64,000 nucleotides of DNA, taken from the NCBI GenBank assembly GCA_009809945.1, contig WTPW01001603.1, positions 78,143 to 142,142 of the forward strand, given 5' to 3'. The notes beneath the pieces were generated by a model. It saw nothing but the letters and a program-made list of their open reading frames with translations. It made no database searches and was not told where the DNA came from. A program made the position numbers and the translations under genes. This DNA comes from Gigaspora margarita (lineage: Eukaryota > Glomeromycota > Glomeromycetes > Diversisporales > Gigasporaceae). Shown here one piece after another: positions 23,667 through 34,391 of the stretch (position 1 is the stretch's first letter; each line of letters starts with the position of its first letter).

Positions 23667-23890
23667 TACAGTCAACCCTCGTTAATATCAACCCGTTAAT
23701 ATCAACCTCTCGTTAATATCAACGTTTTATTTAAGAACAAACATGCTTAAGCAATATAAAATCTATCCCTTGGTTATCAACCCTCGTATATATCAATATA
23801 ATTGTTAAAAACTATCTCCTTGTTATCAACGCTCATGTATCCAAATAATTTTCTAATCAAATGAGTTGATATTAGCGAGGGTCAAATGTA
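23667..23890. mobile_element. TA-flanked MITE (CAGTCAACCCTCG end)
   Basis: Left TACAGTCAACCCTCGTTAAT (23667) and right end ATTAGCGAGGGTCAAATGTA (to 23890) are inverted with about 21 of 26 positions matching. The terminal TA on both sides fits a Tc1/mariner-pogo insertion. Internal repeats of GTTATCAACCCTCGT are visible. 224 bp, non-coding. Confidence 0.7.
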
Positions 23891-24110
23891 TAAATATGAA
23901 CTTGCTACTCTTATTTACTTTTAATATTAGTGTTATAAAAGCTCTAATACAACATATTTATAAGTTTCTCTAAAATAGTTTTTAAAATGCCCTAGGTTTG
24001 AAAAGGTTTAATAAAACAAAATAAAATAAAAACATAATTAAATTGATTTTTTTTATTTTTTTACTATAGTTTGTCAGCTCTAAAAAATAATTACAATACA
24101 GTATATGCTA

Positions 24111-25358
24111 TTAATTAAGTTTTTTTGGCCATCCTTGTTTATTCAATAATCCATCAAATTCTCCAGCAACAACTTTTGGTCCCTCCCCAACTTTTGTATG
24201 CAAAATTTGCTTAACGTTTCCTTTAGGAAATACTGAAATTATCTGGTCATTAAATCCTAAGGGTAATGGTTGTTCTCCAATGGCTTTTCCAACGAATAAT
24301 TGAAAAGGATCAGAGAAATAATCTCTTGTATTTTCATTGCCCGGGAAATATTTGGCTATCAAGTTAATTATCTCAGGAGCGTTTTCGCTAGTTGTGTAAA
24401 TCACGGCATTTGGCCCGGCGTCAAAAGTATATGCAGCTTTTAATTTTCTTTCAGGATTAGAAGAATTATATTCTGTAATCACGCGAATAATAGCACGAGA
24501 AACATCATTAAGATAAAAAATTGGAGGATATGTGTCTAAGCACATGGCATGAAATTGATTAGAATCTTGCATGGTAATTTCAGCGAATTTTTGAAAATCT
24601 CGTTCATGAATAGCTTTAATCATAGATTTCATCCGAAGAGGAACAACATGTTCGATGCGATGTTGAAGGAGAGTAGAAGTATTAACCGTGTTTTGCATCC
24701 CTTCCGTACTACTGGTATCCTTTTTGGCGTCGCTAACTACACAAATCAGAGCTTCTAATTCAGGCCAATGATCTTGTGACGCAATTTGTACCGCTTGACT
24801 ATCGGATCCGTCATCTTGGGAACCCATTTCCCATGCTACGAATCCACCAAATAATGAACGACAAGCTGATCCCGAACCTTGTCTTGCAATTTTTGACAAC
24901 TCAGTGGTAGATATTGGCAATTCATATAATTGAGAGAGTGTATATGCCAAACATGCAAAGCCAGATGCTGATGAAGCTAGTCCAGCAGCTGTAGGGAAAT
25001 TATTTTCGGAACAAATGTGAAGATTATATTCTGATAAGGGTATGACATTATCTACATTTTTATCTTTACGCAATCTCTCTTCGTATTCTTTACGTAAGCG
25101 TCGTGTTTCACTCAAGCAATTTTGCAACCGTTTGTTTTTTTCTATATCAGTATCTTCAACACCGTTAAGCCAAAGTCTAGTTTTTTCAAAATCTGATGAA
25201 GCACGGATTGTAGTTTTACTTTGTAAATGATCTTGAGATAATGTTACAGAAAGTGAAGAATTTGTTGGAAGAATTAAATTTGTATCTCGTTTTCCCCAGT
25301 ATTTAATGACTGCTATGTTTACTGGAGAAGTTGCAGTTTTTTCGTAAACAGTTCCCAT
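24111..25358 (-). CDS. MVD1: Diphosphomevalonate decarboxylase (mevalonate pathway)
   Basis: GHMP-family enzyme converting mevalonate 5-diphosphate to isopentenyl diphosphate with ATP hydrolysis and loss of CO2. It is the last step supplying isoprenoids and ergosterol; known as ERG19/MVD1 in yeast. 415 residues from the ATG at 25358, one uninterrupted exon, close to the roughly 400 usual for the family. The substrate-binding N-terminal motif SPVNIAVIKYWGKRD lies at residues 11-25. The GHMP phosphate loop FPTAAGLASSASG is at 121-133. The catalytic aspartate lies in YTFDAGPNA (D313). The serine/threonine region STEGMQNTV is also typical. The frame is intact throughout. A 31-base T run lies just upstream on the plus strand (25402-25432). 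The complete lack of introns contrasts with the neighbouring membrane-protein genes. Confidence 0.96.
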   Translation of the reverse strand: MGTVYEKTATSPVNIAVIKYWGKRDTNLILPTNSSLSVTLSQDHLQSKTTIRASSDFEKTRLWLNGVEDTDIEKNKRLQNCLSETRRLRKEYEERLRKDKNVDNVIPLSEYNLHICSENNFPTAAGLASSASGFACLAYTLSQLYELPISTTELSKIARQGSGSACRSLFGGFVAWEMGSQDDGSDSQAVQIASQDHWPELEALICVVSDAKKDTSSTEGMQNTVNTSTLLQHRIEHVVPLRMKSMIKAIHERDFQKFAEITMQDSNQFHAMCLDTYPPIFYLNDVSRAIIRVITEYNSSNPERKLKAAYTFDAGPNAVIYTTSENAPEIINLIAKYFPGNENTRDYFSDPFQLFVGKAIGEQPLPLGFNDQIISVFPKGNVKQILHTKVGEGPKVVAGEFDGLLNKQGWPKKLN

Positions 25359-25399
25359 GTTTTTATTTTTATTTTATTTCTATTTTATTTTATTTTGTT

Positions 25400-25401
<2 letters not shown>

Positions 25402-25432
<31 letters not shown>
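25402..25432. repeat. Poly-T tract (31 T)
   Basis: Lies 44 bp upstream of the MVD start. As an A-tract on the coding strand it may act as a nucleosome-free promoter element. It could equally be a retroelement tail scar. Confidence 0.8.
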
Positions 25433-25434
<2 letters not shown>

Positions 25435-25950
25435 GATAGAGAATACTAGCGTTAGCATGTATACAGATAACTTTTTTTCGGTCCATCTTATCCTTAAAAA
25501 CTTTCAGAATTAATTGCGCCTGTAATACGAACTATATATGGAATAGATCGACATATTCAAAGAGGGAAGATACTAATTTAAAGCTTCGGAAATGCAATTT
25601 TGCACATAAAAAGCTGCTCATTTTTTAACCATTTCCACTTACACTAACTACTAATCGTGATCTTTAATTTCAAATATACTATATGCTTTTCGCTATGATT
25701 TTCTTTTTTAGCTTTATTACAAATATCCAATACCTTGTGATTGATGTAGCGGTATACTGTACTTGTAAATCAAAACTAAATGTGGTTATATACGATAATA
25801 ATTAATGACGATTACTAATTGGTGATATTTAATGCATATATATATTATTAAAAATGAAATAAATCTAGGGTTTAAATATATGTAAAATTCTAACAATTTT
25901 TTTAAACATATAATGCAAAGTTAACAATTTTTGATCGTATCATATCTATT

Positions 25951-26032
25951 GACTGGAGTCGAATAATTTTAGTATTATTTGATCATTTCATTAAGCTGAA
26001 TCAAATGATACCAAAATCATTCGATTCCGATC
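25951..26032. repeat. Hairpin, GACTGGAGTCGAATAATTTT family
   Basis: Arms of about 33 bases: left GACTGGAGTCGAATAATTTT (25951-25982) and right ending TCATTCGATTCCGATC (26000-26032), with a loop of about 17 bases. Related in sequence to the larger hairpins at 26098 and 56897. Confidence 0.6.
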
Positions 26033-26097
26033 ACTTAAAACTTAAAATATTCAAATTTCAAATTTCATTAAAAAATAAACGGATTTTTGCATTAGGA

Positions 26098-26255
26098 GGT
26101 GTTATGGAGAATCATTGATATTTTGTGACCCCATGGTCAGAATCCAACGATTTTAGTACCATTCGATTCTTTTCGATGAGAGGAATCTAATGATATAAAA
26201 ATTGTTGGATTCTGATCATGGGGCCATGAGATATCAACGATTCTCCACAATACCC
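26098..26255. mobile_element. Hairpin MITE, about 70-bp arms
   Basis: Left arm GTGTTATGGAGAATCATTGA and right arm ATCAACGATTCTCCACAATA are inverted and the pairing continues almost to the centre (GATTCTTTTCGATGAGAGGAATC). The core words CCATGGTCAGAATCCAACGA and TTGGATTCTGATCATGG pair with each other. No ORF. It sits in the intergenic space between MVD1 and the Sel1-kinase gene. Confidence 0.7.
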
Positions 26256-26467
26256 TTTTATTATATCAGATATATCTAAACGGGCTACTTGCTAAATCGA
26301 TATACTTATATAAAATCATTATGATGTCGGTATAAATAGAGATGTTTGTTAATCCAACATCTGGATATCTCGACAATTTTCTTATTGCTGAAAAGTGCCG
26401 GTATAACCAGAGTTACGTGTATAATTAAACTTATAATATATAAAGAACAATGATATGTGTATAATTA

Positions 26468-28786
26468 TTAATCATCAATGATCTCGACAGACTCAATCCT
26501 TTGGCTGATCTCGATCTTAGAAAGATGATATTGAGCATTTATGTCTTGAGTTTTTGATCTTAACGCTTCCTTTATCTTTCTGGTGTTAATCGATTTACTC
26601 GTGTACATATCATTTGGATGAATCGGTGATGTTAATTCTTGTTTGTTATTATCCACTTCAAAAAATTGCTTCTTGACCTCATTATCATCATCATCATCAT
26701 CTTGACCCATTTCTTCAAGCCAATACCCAATTCTTTGACAAATATTTGTTGCCGTTGGTCGTTTATTTGGAGCAGGATCCATACATCTCTTGGCCAATTT
26801 TACATAGCATTTTGGTGTTCCCTCATCGAATCCAGGTCGCTTGCCTTTACAAATTCTCATCGAAAGTCTAGTATCAAAAGACTCACCATCAAATGCTCTC
26901 CTCCCTGTTGCTAACTCCGTCATAATGATACCAAGGCTGTAAATATCCGCTGCTTGAGTGAATTGTTCTCCTTGTAAGACCTCTGGTGCTATATACGGCA
27001 TAACACCACTGATTTCACCTTCTTGTTTAATATCCGATGACACTGAAAGTCCCAAATCAGCGATGTATGCGCTGTGTAAATTAGTTTGCAAAATATTACC
27101 AGAATGCAAATCTCGATGAATCAAGTCTTGAGAATGAATTGCTTCAAGATCAGAAGCGATGCAATATAATATATTTAATTTATCTTTCCATGCTGATTGA
27201 GATACAGTTTTGAGATTCTGACGTAATGAACCTTCTTTTGCATATTTCAAAATTATAATATAATCTTTAGTCGTATCGTCTCTTGTTACCCCATGACATT
27301 CTAAAAATGAAGGGTTTTCATAACCTATATCACAATAATACTTCAATTCTTGAACAAAATCTTCAACATTTTTATTCGAATTGTGAATCTGTTTAAGTGC
27401 AACAGGAAGATGAATTTTATCATTTTTATTATGCCAATATGCGTAAAATACAGTAGCAAAACCACCTTTTCCTATTTCTCTAATATTTTTGAATTCATTG
27501 TAATTAATCCATGATAATTTATATTGTTCATCAGTTAAAATCTTTTTAACACCATCATCGATTTCTTCATGCAAAATTTTATTTAATTTTTTAAGACTTC
27601 TTACTTTTCGATACCAATGATTAGCTCTTTGAATATCTCTTTGTACTCCAATTCCATTACGATAACAATTACTTAGATTCCTTATTCCACTAAGTTCATT
27701 CAAATTAGTGGCTTTTTTGTAACATTCAAATGCTTTACATTCATCTTTTATAACTACTGTTCCGTCACGATAACAATTACCAAGACTATTCATACCCTTA
27801 GCGTGCCCCATATCAGCGGATTTTTGATAATAAATGAATGCCTTATATTCATCCTTTTCAACACCGATTCCATCATCATAACAAACTCCAACATTATAAG
27901 TTCCCCTAACGTTCCCCATCTCAGAAGATTTTTGATAATAAAAAAATGCCTTATGTTCATCCTTTTCAACTCCAATTCCAAAATGATAACAACATCCAAC
28001 ATTAAATGTTCCATTAATATTCCCCATCTCAGCAGATTTTTGATAATAAAAGAATGCTTTATGTTCATCCTCTTCAACTCCAATTCCATTTTTGTAACAA
28101 TATCCAATAGTATACATTCCTTCAGCATTTCCCATTTCTGCAGATTTTTGATAATAAAAGAATGCCTTATGTTCATTCTTTTCAGTTCCAATTCCAAAAT
28201 GATAACAATATCCAACATTAAATGTTCCACTAATGTTTCCCATCTCAGCAGATTTTTGATAATAAAAGAATGCCTTATGTTCATCCTTTTCAACTCCAAT
28301 TCCACTTTCATAACAATATCCAACATTATATGTTCCACTAACGTCCCCCATCTCAGCAGATTTTTGATAATAAAAGAATGCTTTAAGTTCATCTTTTTCA
28401 ACTCCGATTCCGTAATAATAACAATATCCCACCATATATGTTCCGCTAACATGTCCCATCTCGGCAGATTTTTGATAATAAAAGAATGCCTTACGTTCAT
28501 CTTTTTCAACTCCGACACCCGTTTTGTAACAACATCCTACCATATATGTTCCTCTAACGTGTTCCATCTCAGCAGATTTTTGATAATAACAGAATGCCTT
28601 ATGTTTATCCTTTTCAACTCCAATTCCATAATGATAACAATAACCAACATCACACATTGCAAGCGTATAACCCATTTCAGCAGATTTTTGATAGTATTCA
28701 AATGCCTTGCGTTCATCCTTCTCAACCTCGATGCCGCTCTGATATTTCCATCCGAGTTCGCGAAATTCAGTGCCTGTCTGACTCAT
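26468..28786 (-). CDS. Sel1-repeat protein with C-terminal protein kinase domain
   Basis: Probable signalling protein. Eleven tandem 36-residue Sel1-like (TPR-related) repeats occupy about residues 25-420, counted from an in-frame ATG at 28849. Repeats 4-9 are nearly identical (GIGVEKDEHKAFFYYQKSAE). A kinase domain spans about 453-720: glycine loop IGKGGFATVF, lysine in VALKQI (486), HRDLHSGNIL (578-587), metal-binding DLG (598-600) in place of DFG, and APE (621-623). This is a TKL-like fungal kinase arrangement. The short acidic/charged tail has a D-rich stretch and ends SVEIIDD. Single exon, no breaks. The start is taken at MSQTG (28786) because upstream codons are AT-rich and unlike the repeat protein; the frame stays open to 28849. 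Substrate and pathway are unknown. Antisense ORFs of up to 347 codons are shadows of the repeats. Confidence 0.9.
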   Translation of the reverse strand: MSQTGTEFRELGWKYQSGIEVEKDERKAFEYYQKSAEMGYTLAMCDVGYCYHYGIGVEKDKHKAFCYYQKSAEMEHVRGTYMVGCCYKTGVGVEKDERKAFFYYQKSAEMGHVSGTYMVGYCYYYGIGVEKDELKAFFYYQKSAEMGDVSGTYNVGYCYESGIGVEKDEHKAFFYYQKSAEMGNISGTFNVGYCYHFGIGTEKNEHKAFFYYQKSAEMGNAEGMYTIGYCYKNGIGVEEDEHKAFFYYQKSAEMGNINGTFNVGCCYHFGIGVEKDEHKAFFYYQKSSEMGNVRGTYNVGVCYDDGIGVEKDEYKAFIYYQKSADMGHAKGMNSLGNCYRDGTVVIKDECKAFECYKKATNLNELSGIRNLSNCYRNGIGVQRDIQRANHWYRKVRSLKKLNKILHEEIDDGVKKILTDEQYKLSWINYNEFKNIREIGKGGFATVFYAYWHNKNDKIHLPVALKQIHNSNKNVEDFVQELKYYCDIGYENPSFLECHGVTRDDTTKDYIIILKYAKEGSLRQNLKTVSQSAWKDKLNILYCIASDLEAIHSQDLIHRDLHSGNILQTNLHSAYIADLGLSVSSDIKQEGEISGVMPYIAPEVLQGEQFTQAADIYSLGIIMTELATGRRAFDGESFDTRLSMRICKGKRPGFDEGTPKCYVKLAKRCMDPAPNKRPTATNICQRIGYWLEEMGQDDDDDDNEVKKQFFEVDNNKQELTSPIHPNDMYTSKSINTRKIKEALRSKTQDINAQYHLSKIEISQRIESVEIIDD

Positions 28787-30469
28787 GTTAAAGGTGTACA
28801 TCAAAAATTTTTTATTTATGTAGTTTGCGTTTACTTCGTTCTTTAACAAAAAAAATTAATCTTTATTCTTTCTGTGGTTTTCTTTTTTTTTTTTATTTCC
28901 TAGTTTAATATTTTCATTTAATTAATTAATAATCCTAGTAGAATAATAATTCCGTGAAATTCTAAGTCTTGATAATAAGTAAATAAACCAAATGTTAAGT
29001 AAATTCTTGTCTATCGCTCATGTGTATTAAATAAATATATCAGATATACTGTACACGCGAATAAAATTATTTGTAAAATTCTATAACTTAATTTTAATTA
29101 AGTAGTACATAATATATATTTACATATTACACATTCCAAAATAATATTTATTGCTTTACGTACAAAATTGTATTTGTTTTTTAATTAGAAAATAGGAAAT
29201 TTCTAATTTACATCACAGGGATTATCACTTGTTAGTACTAATATCTTAAATCTTGCTTATGAAATCACCTTTTGAACATTAACAAAAAAAATTCCTTGCA
29301 AAATTTTACTTTAAACTATACTCTTGCCCTATCCCAACCCATTCCCTAACCCTAACTATAAAAAAATTAATTGTTATTAAAAAAAAAATTATTTTATTGT
29401 TTGTTACATCTAATTATCAACTATGGTGAACATTAGTTATTTTCTAGAAAAGGAATGTTCATTTGTACAATACATAAACAATATTTATTTTCTAGAAAGG
29501 AAATACTGTATTCATTTGTACAATACATAAACAATATTTATTATCCAATAATAAGCCAAAAAAAAAAAACTCTATAATACATGAAATGAAAGACAAATAT
29601 ATTTTTGAAAAACTCGACATTTTGTCCACATTATTTGAAAATAACAAACTGTTTCTTCTAAATGAACACGATTTTATTCCATGACAATATATTTACATAT
29701 AATTTAGTGTATTTACCTTGTTACATTATAATTGCGAGGGATGAACATGAGGAAAGTCTAAGTTGAGGTTTGCGAAATGTTTATTGTTACATGTCAGTTA
29801 CGTATCTGAATTTAAATTTGAAACGATATATTGCTTCATGTGATTCAGATGTCTTAATAAAATGGTTAGAAACGATTTTGAATGTAAATATATAATAGAC
29901 TTTTGAATAATCAATACAAACTAGTCATTTTTTTTAACCTTTGTCTTTTTTGTTGAAGATACGTTGTTTTTCATAATCATTATTGAATATAAAATCATAA
30001 AACCTATGTTTACTTTTCAAATTTCACTATTTCTTGTTTTCATAAGTCATGACTATAATATTTTCTACATATATATATATTTTTATTTTAAAGAAAATAA
30101 CTGCACTCTTTCTTCACTCAAAAAAAGTCTTTAATATTTTGTAACTTTAATATTACTTAAGTAAAAGAGTAAATATATACATACGATTATGATATTATAA
30201 AATAAAGTAATATCACAAAATTTATTGTCATACAAAAACAAGCGGAACATACGTAACTGATTTTTGGGTAGGTTCGTATGATAAAAGCTGATCAGAGATT
30301 TGATGAATCGATAATTTATTATTTAGATTTTCGTATTTTAAAAATACAAGAAACAGTAGTCTAAACCCACTTTGGGCATTTGTAAAAATGTTGAGAAAAC
30401 AATTTTACCTATACCTTCTAACTTTCATTCAATTAACTCTGCTTTAAAACCTCTTTCTCGCGTATAGTG
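28787..30469. other. Gene-free AT-rich region
   Basis: Upstream of the Sel1-kinase gene. It holds a dispersed motif copy at 29262-29362 (AACAAAAAAAATTCCTTGCA ... CCCTAACCCTAACT) and a tandem duplication at 29440-29541. No coding region seen. Confidence 0.55.
29440..29541. repeat. Tandem duplication, about 50-bp unit
   Basis: Two head-to-tail units containing TTTTCTAGAAA and TTCATTTGTACAATACATAA. The second has a short insertion. Confidence 0.8.
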
Positions 30470-30983
30470 TTCCTCACGGGCCGGGTTTTAGCAAAAACCC
30501 GAATTCGAACCGGAAAACCGGTCCGGGTCCAAGTGTAAACCCGTACCCGAATATTTGATGCCGACCCGAACCGGAACCGGTATAAGTATACCTTGCTCAC
30601 GCGAAAATGAAGCATTTTAAAAAAAAATTTACTAAGCAAAATGCACTCAATTTTATTATGAATTGCAAAATTTTTATTTCGTCTAACAGGAAAAAAGAAA
30701 AAAATCACGGACGAAAAAAAATCACTTTGGCTTTTATAAAAATCGGTAACGTATATGCCAATTCGTGTGAAAAAAAAAAAAAAAAAAAAAACGGGGAAGT
30801 AAAGAAATCAACGTTTCTCGTGCAATTTTGTCTATAAAAACTTTTCCTCGTGCAATGTGCAGAGAAAAACCATTTTTTATAAATCGAGTCGGTCCGTGTC
30901 TCTCTTGTGACCCGGACCCGGACGGGTTCTGGTTCGACCCGGCCCGCAAGGCCGGGTCGGGTCCGGGTCTTCGGTTCGGGTAT
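30470..30983. mobile_element. GC-rich fold-back element (CCCGAACC/GGTTCGGG arms)
   Basis: Left arm 30470-30585 with CGGGCCGGGTTTT, CCGGTCCGGGTCC and CCCGAACCGGAACCGG; right arm 30908-30983 with CCCGGACCCGGACGGG and GGGTCGGGTCCGGGTC. The arms stand out sharply from the AT-rich surroundings and can pair with each other. ORFs through them on both strands are composition artefacts. Confidence 0.6.
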
Positions 30984-33316
30984 GTTAAAATTGGCCTGCG
31001 GAATCTGCGGAGCGCAGACTAAAAATTTAATCCGCTTTGAGAATATATGCGGATTCCGCAAATATGAAAAAAAAGTTCCGCAGAATTTCCCCATATTATA
31101 GATATATTTTTTTGTTCCGCAGGTTTAATAATAGTTAAAAAATTTATTGAATCTATATGCTAAAGTCAAATAGGGAACGTAAGCTAATCACAATGTTCTA
31201 ACATTGACTTCGTATAAGCAAGTGATAGGAATCAGTGTATAAAATTTGAAATAATTACATATTTCAGCCAAGGAATAATTTGGCTAATTTTTTATCAATT
31301 TTTCTAGAATTTACAGTAATAGCTATGAAGATATAGTGTATACTTGAAATAAACTTTTCATTACTGTCTTATCGTATTTAATACACCCTGGGCTTTGTCA
31401 GTTATGTATATACGTATATACATACGTATGTACATAATTCTGGATTTTGATCTTACTGTATTCGGACTCCAGGTAATGGTAAAATTGCACAAAATAAATT
31501 TTATTAAATAAAATTTTATTTCCGTATCTTAAACTAATTTTCCGCAGATATATAATTAATAAAAATGTAATGCGTAAGTTGATACACTAATTCCGCAGTT
31601 TTTATTAAAATATTAAATGCATTCCATATAAAATTTTAAAATCCAATTTTAAACACTGGTATGAAGAACACTACTCGCGTATAGTACATATCAATATGGT
31701 TTAATATAGGTTAACTTTCTCGTGATTGGTTGATCACGTATATTGAAAATCGCGTTATAATTGGTCACTTTGCAGATCATGTGACAACTGGCCAATCAAA
31801 ATTTATTATAAATAATATCAAAACGATAATAATACAGATACAGTATTATCTGTTATTGTTGTATTACGTACTAACTAAAACCTTGAATTCATATAATACA
31901 CAACAATTCAATATTAGAAATAGATTAAAGCGATTTAATTTGACAGAAAAATTATGACATACACCAATCGCTATAATTGGGGGTGAAATTCATTTTCAAT
32001 TTTTTTAATTTCAACAATAATTTCAACAATAATTTCAACATTTTTAATATGTCTATAAATTAAATCTAAAACAATTATTGTATTTGATTTAGCTTAGTTT
32101 TAATTAATTTTTGGCATAATTTAAATTAATTTTTAATATTAAAAACTAATTTCACCAATTTTCACCATCAAATAATTTCAACAATTTCAACAAAAACTTC
32201 TTATTAATAAGAGTAATTTCACCCGCATTTATACCAATCACTATATAAAATTATATGAAAAATTTTTCATCAAACGTCAGCCAATAGTTATAATTTGCTG
32301 TAATACATAATAAACCTATCTTAATATAAATCATGAATGAATGATGTAGAACCTATTTATTAAAAAAAAATAAAACAAGTTTTTTATTATATTCTTAAAT
32401 AATACTAAAAATCTCAGATTTGGACTTATTAATGTCAAGATTCCGAAAGATAAAGTTACTTACCAAACACTTCTTTATATCTAAGTAAAGCATCAAGTGT
32501 TGTAATTTATTTTAATCTATTATTATTAGAAGTTATATATATTATCTTTAAGCTCTTTTTTCAAACAAGTTAGTCGTACTTTTGTGATTTAATTAAAAGC
32601 TTTAACGTATATATTTATTGTACATTACTATTTTCCTAGCTTACGAACCGTCTCTAAGTGAGGTATACCCAGGTAGGGTGAATCCCAGAGATACACAAGA
32701 TACTTAAAGCTTTGTTCGCACAGAGTCTTTCAATAGTATTATAAATGACGGTTACATTTTTTTTAAAAAAATTTGCTATGATAGGGGGTAAAAGTACTCT
32801 AAACTGTATAAATTCAATTGTATAAAATTGACCAAATCACGAGAAAGTTATCCTATATTATGGTACTCGGTCATCATCTAATATAGACCGTCAGTTTGGG
32901 TTTGCAACAAGCAGCTCTGTGAGTTCGGGATTTAATAAGAGCAACAAACCTGTATATTTAGGGTGTACTATCAGAAATCCTTGGGTAAGAAATTTCTAAA
33001 CTTCTTTTTATCTCTATAATTAAGATACAAAGTAACTTAGTAAATATTCCGTATAATTAAAACGTTGGCGACTGCCGTTATGCAAGTTAATGCTAAACCA
33101 ATCATCCTAAGATAGTATGAAAAGATTCACAGAATATCAAAGAAACTTTAGCCACGGTTGACGTCACGCATCAAGTGAAATCACAATCATTAGTACACGA
33201 TCACGACGACGGACATGCTGACAAACCTTTATCTGTTATCGCTATGTTTAACATTTCGAACGTATATGATATTCTAATTGGTTGATTTTCAAATTGATAC
33301 ATTATAGTTATGTAGT
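30984..33316. other. Gene-free region with TTCCGCAG repeats
   Basis: 31000-31125 and 31535-31600 contain repeated TTCCGCAG/CTGCGGA words, probably another fold-back. 31725-31800 shows inverted CCAATCA/TGATTGG words. 32630-33130 is unique-looking with higher GC. No gene supported. Confidence 0.45.
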
Positions 33317-33400
33317 GAATAACCCAGTTACACACGGGTTCATATTCCGTGCCGAAGGCACGGGATTTAAATATGAACCCGTGTGTGTAACGGGTTATTC
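33317..33400. repeat. Strong hairpin, 30-bp arms plus GC stem
   Basis: Left arm GAATAACCCAGTTACACACG from 33317; right arm ending GTGTGTAACGGGTTATTC at 33400. The centre CCGTGCCGAAGGCACGG (33347-33363) is a second stem with a three-base loop. Weaker pairing continues outwards (TAGTTATG/ATAACTA). Likely a fold-back MITE or a hairpin-RNA locus. Confidence 0.75.
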
Positions 33401-33991
33401 AACATACCCATATAATAACTATCGCACGGTGTCTGACGTAACAATCCCGTGCCAATAAGTAAATGAAAAAAGCACGGGTTGTCACATAAGACCTGTGCAA
33501 TAAAGTACAATCATCAATAGAAATATAATTAATATATAATTCAAACTTCTTATCCAAAGTGAATTTGTTCTGAATCCAAAAACAATAGAGTTTTTAGGGC
33601 AAATCCCAATGCATTCCTAGTGATTACAAAATACTTTCAATTCTTGTTTACGTTTTGCATTTAAGTTGTCAATTCATAATCTATCCGATTTTAATAACCT
33701 TAAAACTTTACTCTTCCAACAGTTTATTATTATTTGTTATATGATTTATCTAGCATATTTAATTATAATCTTTTATTTAATACTAAGTCGTTTGGTTGAG
33801 AGAGCTCAGTTCTGCGATAGGATAAAGTTATTGAACTTTTCAATTTACTGTGATCAGATCACCCATCTCCTATTTTTTTTTACACAAATTGCCCACCGAA
33901 AATTATAACTTTTCCTGCTGTATACCAATTTTCTAGTATGCCTACTATTATGTATACTGTATAAATCTTTTGGTTATTTGACCAAATAATA

Positions 33992-33994
<3 letters not shown>

Positions 33995-34030
<36 letters not shown>

Positions 34031-34152
34031 TTGTGCTCTCATAAGTACAGTTATTTTTTAGTCGTGGCACGGTATATATGCTTTTTTAGCTGTGGGATCG
34101 GATTGTAATATCAATTTTCATTATAGGAACATAAAAACTTTTTTGGGAACAT

Positions 34153-34190
<38 letters not shown>

Positions 34191-34204
34191 TTGTGCTCTC
34201 ATAA
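33995..34204. repeat. Duplicated poly-T plus AGTTGTGCTCTCATAA unit
   Basis: T34 (33995-34028) then AGTTGTGCTCTCATAA; again T33 (34156-34188) then the same 16 bases. The spacer between the two is not repeated. This may be the same repeat end seen after the T43 run at 11971. Confidence 0.75.
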
Positions 34205-34235
34205 ATTTTGAACGAAAGAATCTTGGAATAAATCA

Positions 34236-34391
34236 GTTATTATCCGCGAAGTGGGCGTAACTAAAATCTAACGCGGATCAGATAATCGAACAATGACTAA
34301 ATCGCACATTGGCGTTTCGCAGTTAGTGGCCATTCCGTATTATCCATCTGGGTTAGATTCTTTTATTATTGCCCACTCCGTAGACAATAAC
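34236..34391. mobile_element. MITE with GTTATTATCCGCGAAGTGGG arms
   Basis: The left arm at 34236 and right arm GCCCACTCCGTAGACAATAA (34371-34391) are inverse with about 17 of 21 positions matching. Inner arms AAAATCTAACGCGGATCAGA and CATCTGGGTTAGATTCTTTT also pair. No clear target duplication. Confidence 0.6.

Noticed and set aside
27803..28846. 347-codon plus-strand ORF opposite the Sel1 repeats
   Set aside because: It mirrors the 36-residue repeat period of the real minus-strand gene and has no domain.
32630..33130. Possible solo LTR
   Set aside because: No paired TG...CA ends with a 4-6 bp target duplication could be found by eye.
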